64,000 nucleotides of DNA from Allobosea sp. (lineage in GTDB: Bacteria > Pseudomonadota > Alphaproteobacteria > Rhizobiales > Beijerinckiaceae). The notes beneath the pieces were generated by a model, which saw nothing but the letters and a program-made list of their open reading frames with translations, was not told the DNA's origin and did not search any database. Position 1 is the first letter of the stretch. Each line of letters opens with the position of its first letter. Made by a program: the position numbers and the translations under genes. Positions 61,473 to 64,000 of the stretch are shown here, piece after piece. The DNA is taken from positions 25,288 through 89,287 of the forward strand of contig NZ_JAFKFW010000022.1 of assembly GCF_017308015.1 (NCBI RefSeq), written 5' to 3'.

Positions 61473-64000
61473 ATGCAAAAACCGGATCGTCTCCGCCGCG
61501 CGAACGCCGTGGCTATCGAGGATAATCGCCTCGCTCAATCACAGCAGACCGCGCTGCCAGAAAGCCCGGAAACCCCTGCCTCAGAGCCGCTTTACAGCGA
61601 GCCGGCATCGTCCAGCCTCTGGCCGACCTATGTCCGCCCCTCGCGTGCTGCTGACGTCCAGCGGAAGCTTGCGCAGGCCGAGCGGGAGCTCTCTGTTTCG
61701 CCGGTCCTCGGACAGCGATTCGACATCAGCCTGTCTCCGAACGCGTCTGCACAGGGCGAGAGCCGCGTCCGTTTCTGGCGCACGCCGGACCACTTGATCA
61801 GACAGGTCTGGGGCGCCCCCGGTGACGAGCCGGCGCCCGAACAGGCAATGGACGAGCCCGCCGATGTCGAGCTGACCTTCGACGCTGACGAGAACGCCTT
61901 CGTCGATGAGATGCAGCCTGCCGAAATGGCTGTCGAGGCTTCCGAGGAGGCCGATGCCTTCCCGGAGCTGGACGTCGCGACGCCGCTCGATTTCATCTCG
62001 GATCACGCCTTCTGGGAATGCGTGCCAGAGGCCGAGCGCGACGATGCCGATTTCGCATTCGAAGCCGTCGCTTCGTCGACGATGCCGGACGCAACGCTTC
62101 ATACCCCGGTCATGACCTTCGACGAAGAGCCGCAGGTCGCCGTGCGAGAAGCCGTGCCGTTGGCGATGACGGCCCCGGTCGTTGCGCCCGCCTGGTCCGG
62201 TTTCGGCTGGGGCCAGAGCTATCAGGTAAGCTTCCAGATCACCGCGCCGTCCTGGTCTGTGCCGGCGGCTGAAGAGCCTGTTGTCGAGGATGAGGCTCCT
62301 ATTCCGGCCGAACCCGTTGCTGCAGCAAAGCCCGGCGTACCACTGGCGCGCAGTACACGGCCTGTGGTCGAGCCCAAGCCTGTGTTGTCCAGGCCCGCTC
62401 AGCCCGAGCCCGCTCGGCCTGAACCCATTCGTCCCGAGTCGGTCGCGGTCGAGTCCGCCAAGGTGACGCCGTTCCGGGCCAAGCTCCGCCTCGTCGAATT
62501 GCCCGTCGTGCAGGATGCCGGCTTCCAGCTTCCGCCGATCGAGTTCCTGGCCGAGCCGCCGCAGGCGCAGGCCGAAACCATGCCGGTCGAGATGCTCCAG
62601 CAGAATGCCGGCCTGCTCGAAGGCGTGCTCGAGGACTTCAACATCCGCGGCGAGATCGTCCAGGCCTGCCCCGGTCCGGTTGTTACGCTTTACGAACTCG
62701 AACCAGCTCCCGGCACGAAATCCTCCCGCGTGATTTCCCTGGCGGACGACATCGCGCGTTCGATGAGCGCTGTGTCGGCACGCGTCGCGGTGGTTCAGGG
62801 CAAGAACGCGATCGGGATCGAGTTGCCCAACACCCGCCGCGAGACCGTCTTCCTGCCAGGATTTCGAGGCAACCAAGCACAAGCTCGCGCTCTGCCTCGG
62901 CAAGACCATCGGCGGCGAGCCGGTGATCGCCGACCTCGCCCGCATGCCGCATCTGCTCGTCGCCGGCACCACCGGCTCGGGCAAGTCCGTCGCCATCAAC
63001 ACCATGATCCTGTCGATCCTCTACCGGCTGAAGCCGGAAGAGTGCCGCCTGATCATGGTCGATCCCAAGATGCTCGAACTCTCCGTCTATGACGGCATCC
63101 CGCATCTGCTCACCCCCGTCGTCACCGATCCCAAGAAGGCGGTCGTCGCCCTCAAATGGGCGGTGCGCGAGATGGAGGAGCGCTACAAGAAGATGTCGAA
63201 GCTCTCGGTGCGCAACATCGACGGCTTCAACGCCAGGGTCGGCGAGGCCAAGGCCGCCGGCGAGGTCATCACGCGGACCGTCCAGACCGGCTTCGACAAG
63301 CATTCGGGCGAGGCGATCTACGAGGAGGAGGTCATGGACCTCGAGCCTCTGCCCTATATCGTCGTCATCGTCGACGAGATGGCCGACCTGATGATGGTCG
63401 CCGGCAAGGAGATCGAGGGCACGATCCAGCGCCTCGCCCAGATGGCGCGCGCCGCCGGCATCCATGTCGTGCTCGCCACGCAGCGCCCCTCGGTCGACGT
63501 CATCACCGGCACGATCAAGGCGAACTTCCCGACCCGCATCTCCTTCCAGGTCACCTCGAAGATCGACTCGCGCACGATCCTGGGCGAGATGGGGGCCGAG
63601 CAGCTGCTCGGCCAGGGCGACATGCTCTACATGGCCGGCGGCGGCCGCATCACCCGCGTCCACGGTCCCTTCGTCTCGGACAACGAGGTCGAGAAGGTGG
63701 TCGCCCATCTCAAGACCCAAGGGCGGCCGCAATATCTCGACGCGGTCACCTCCGAGGAAGACGAGGGCGGGGAGGACGAGGACGGCGCCGTCTTCGACAA
63801 GACCGGCATGGGCTCGGCCGAGAGCGACGACCCCTACGAGCAGGCGGTCGCGGTCGTGCTGCGCGACAAGAAGGCTTCGACCTCCTACATCCAGCGCCGC
63901 CTCCAGATCGGCTACAACCGCGCCGCATCCATCATGGAGCGCATGGAGAACGAGGGCATCGTAGGACCAGCAAACCACGCCGGAAAACGCGAGATCCTCG
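61473..64000 (+). pseudogene. ftsK: FtsK/SpoIIIE-type DNA translocase, frameshifted, partial
   Basis: Frame 1 (61473 to about 62858) encodes a long Pro/Ala/Glu-rich N-terminal region without the usual four membrane helices, then the start of the alpha domain (LLEGVLEDFNIRGEIVQACP through [14 protein letters not shown]). At about 62858 the coding signal jumps frame: [20 protein letters not shown] onward, Walker [13 protein letters not shown], Walker [13 protein letters not shown] and a gamma-like [17 protein letters not shown] continue to the window end. About six residues (usually RELLAS) are missing, consistent with a 17-nt deletion. Possible causes are a true mutation or an assembly error. 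A membrane-free paralogue of ftsK is also possible. Confidence 0.78.

Noticed and set aside
1-64000. CRISPR arrays, tRNA or rRNA genes, insertion sequences, prophage
   Set aside because: No spaced direct repeats, transposase or integrase motifs, or cloverleaf/rRNA sequence were recognised on reading both strands; a covariance-model search was not possible here.

Overview
The window is high-GC and densely packed, with almost no mobile DNA. Gene content is that of a facultatively lithotrophic alphaproteobacterium: a Sox thiosulfate-oxidation cluster with flavocytochrome c, a cbb3 oxidase operon (ccoNOQP-GHIS) under an FnrN-type regulator, LIV and Dpp ABC transporters and a TTT transporter. A Hyphomicrobiales member near Bosea is my best guess; this rests on recalled gene content, not on a search.

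Layout. 1-2092: two-component genes (CHASE3 histidine kinase, Rcp1-type response regulator, and a second regulator cut by the window edge). 2328-16325: sulfur oxidation. SoxW and SoxS thioredoxins, the persulfide-sensing repressor SoxR, SoxT, a TauE-type sulfite exporter and a secreted rhodanese are followed by two divergent operons, soxA-soxX-soxH-like (minus) and soxYZBCD-cytochrome-DsrE-like-soxF (plus), then a small cytochrome c. SoxAX/YZ/B/CD oxidise thiosulfate in the periplasm and pass electrons to cytochrome c. 16405-31400: chemoreceptor, a D-cysteine desulfhydrase/L-cysteate sulfo-lyase with an Asp/Glu-racemase relative, a decayed stretch with LysR and ABC-ATPase relics, an FAD monooxygenase, PilZ and cupin genes, a complete LIV-type ABC operon, a trans-sulfuration-type PLP enzyme with a DMT exporter, and an Lrp regulator.

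31517-43278: AGE-family epimerase, MFS transporter with a divergent AraC regulator, and a Dpp-type operon with two substrate-binding proteins and an M55 D-aminopeptidase, which suggests use of D-amino-acid or peptidoglycan peptides. 43559-51970: a catabolic locus with no pathway I can name: GntR regulator, SAF-domain dehydrogenase, PdxA2-like dehydrogenase, TTT transporter (TctC-B-A), a DapA-superfamily enzyme resembling 2-keto-3-deoxyarabonate dehydratase, and an RraA-like protein. A strong palindrome lies in its divergent promoter. 51999-61347: small GNAT-like gene, fnrN-type regulator and the eight-gene cbb3 operon, with Fnr boxes before fnrN and before ccoN. 61473-64000: an ftsK/spoIIIE-type translocase gene with an apparent frameshift just before its motor domain, running off the window.

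Most notable: a 22-bp palindrome shared by the FAD-monooxygenase and LIV promoters; a DsrE-like Tat protein encoded between the two flavocytochrome c subunits; the PdxA2/DapA-like/RraA/SAF locus with its GntR-type operator; and the ftsK frameshift. I found no CRISPR array, rRNA, tRNA, insertion sequence or prophage.
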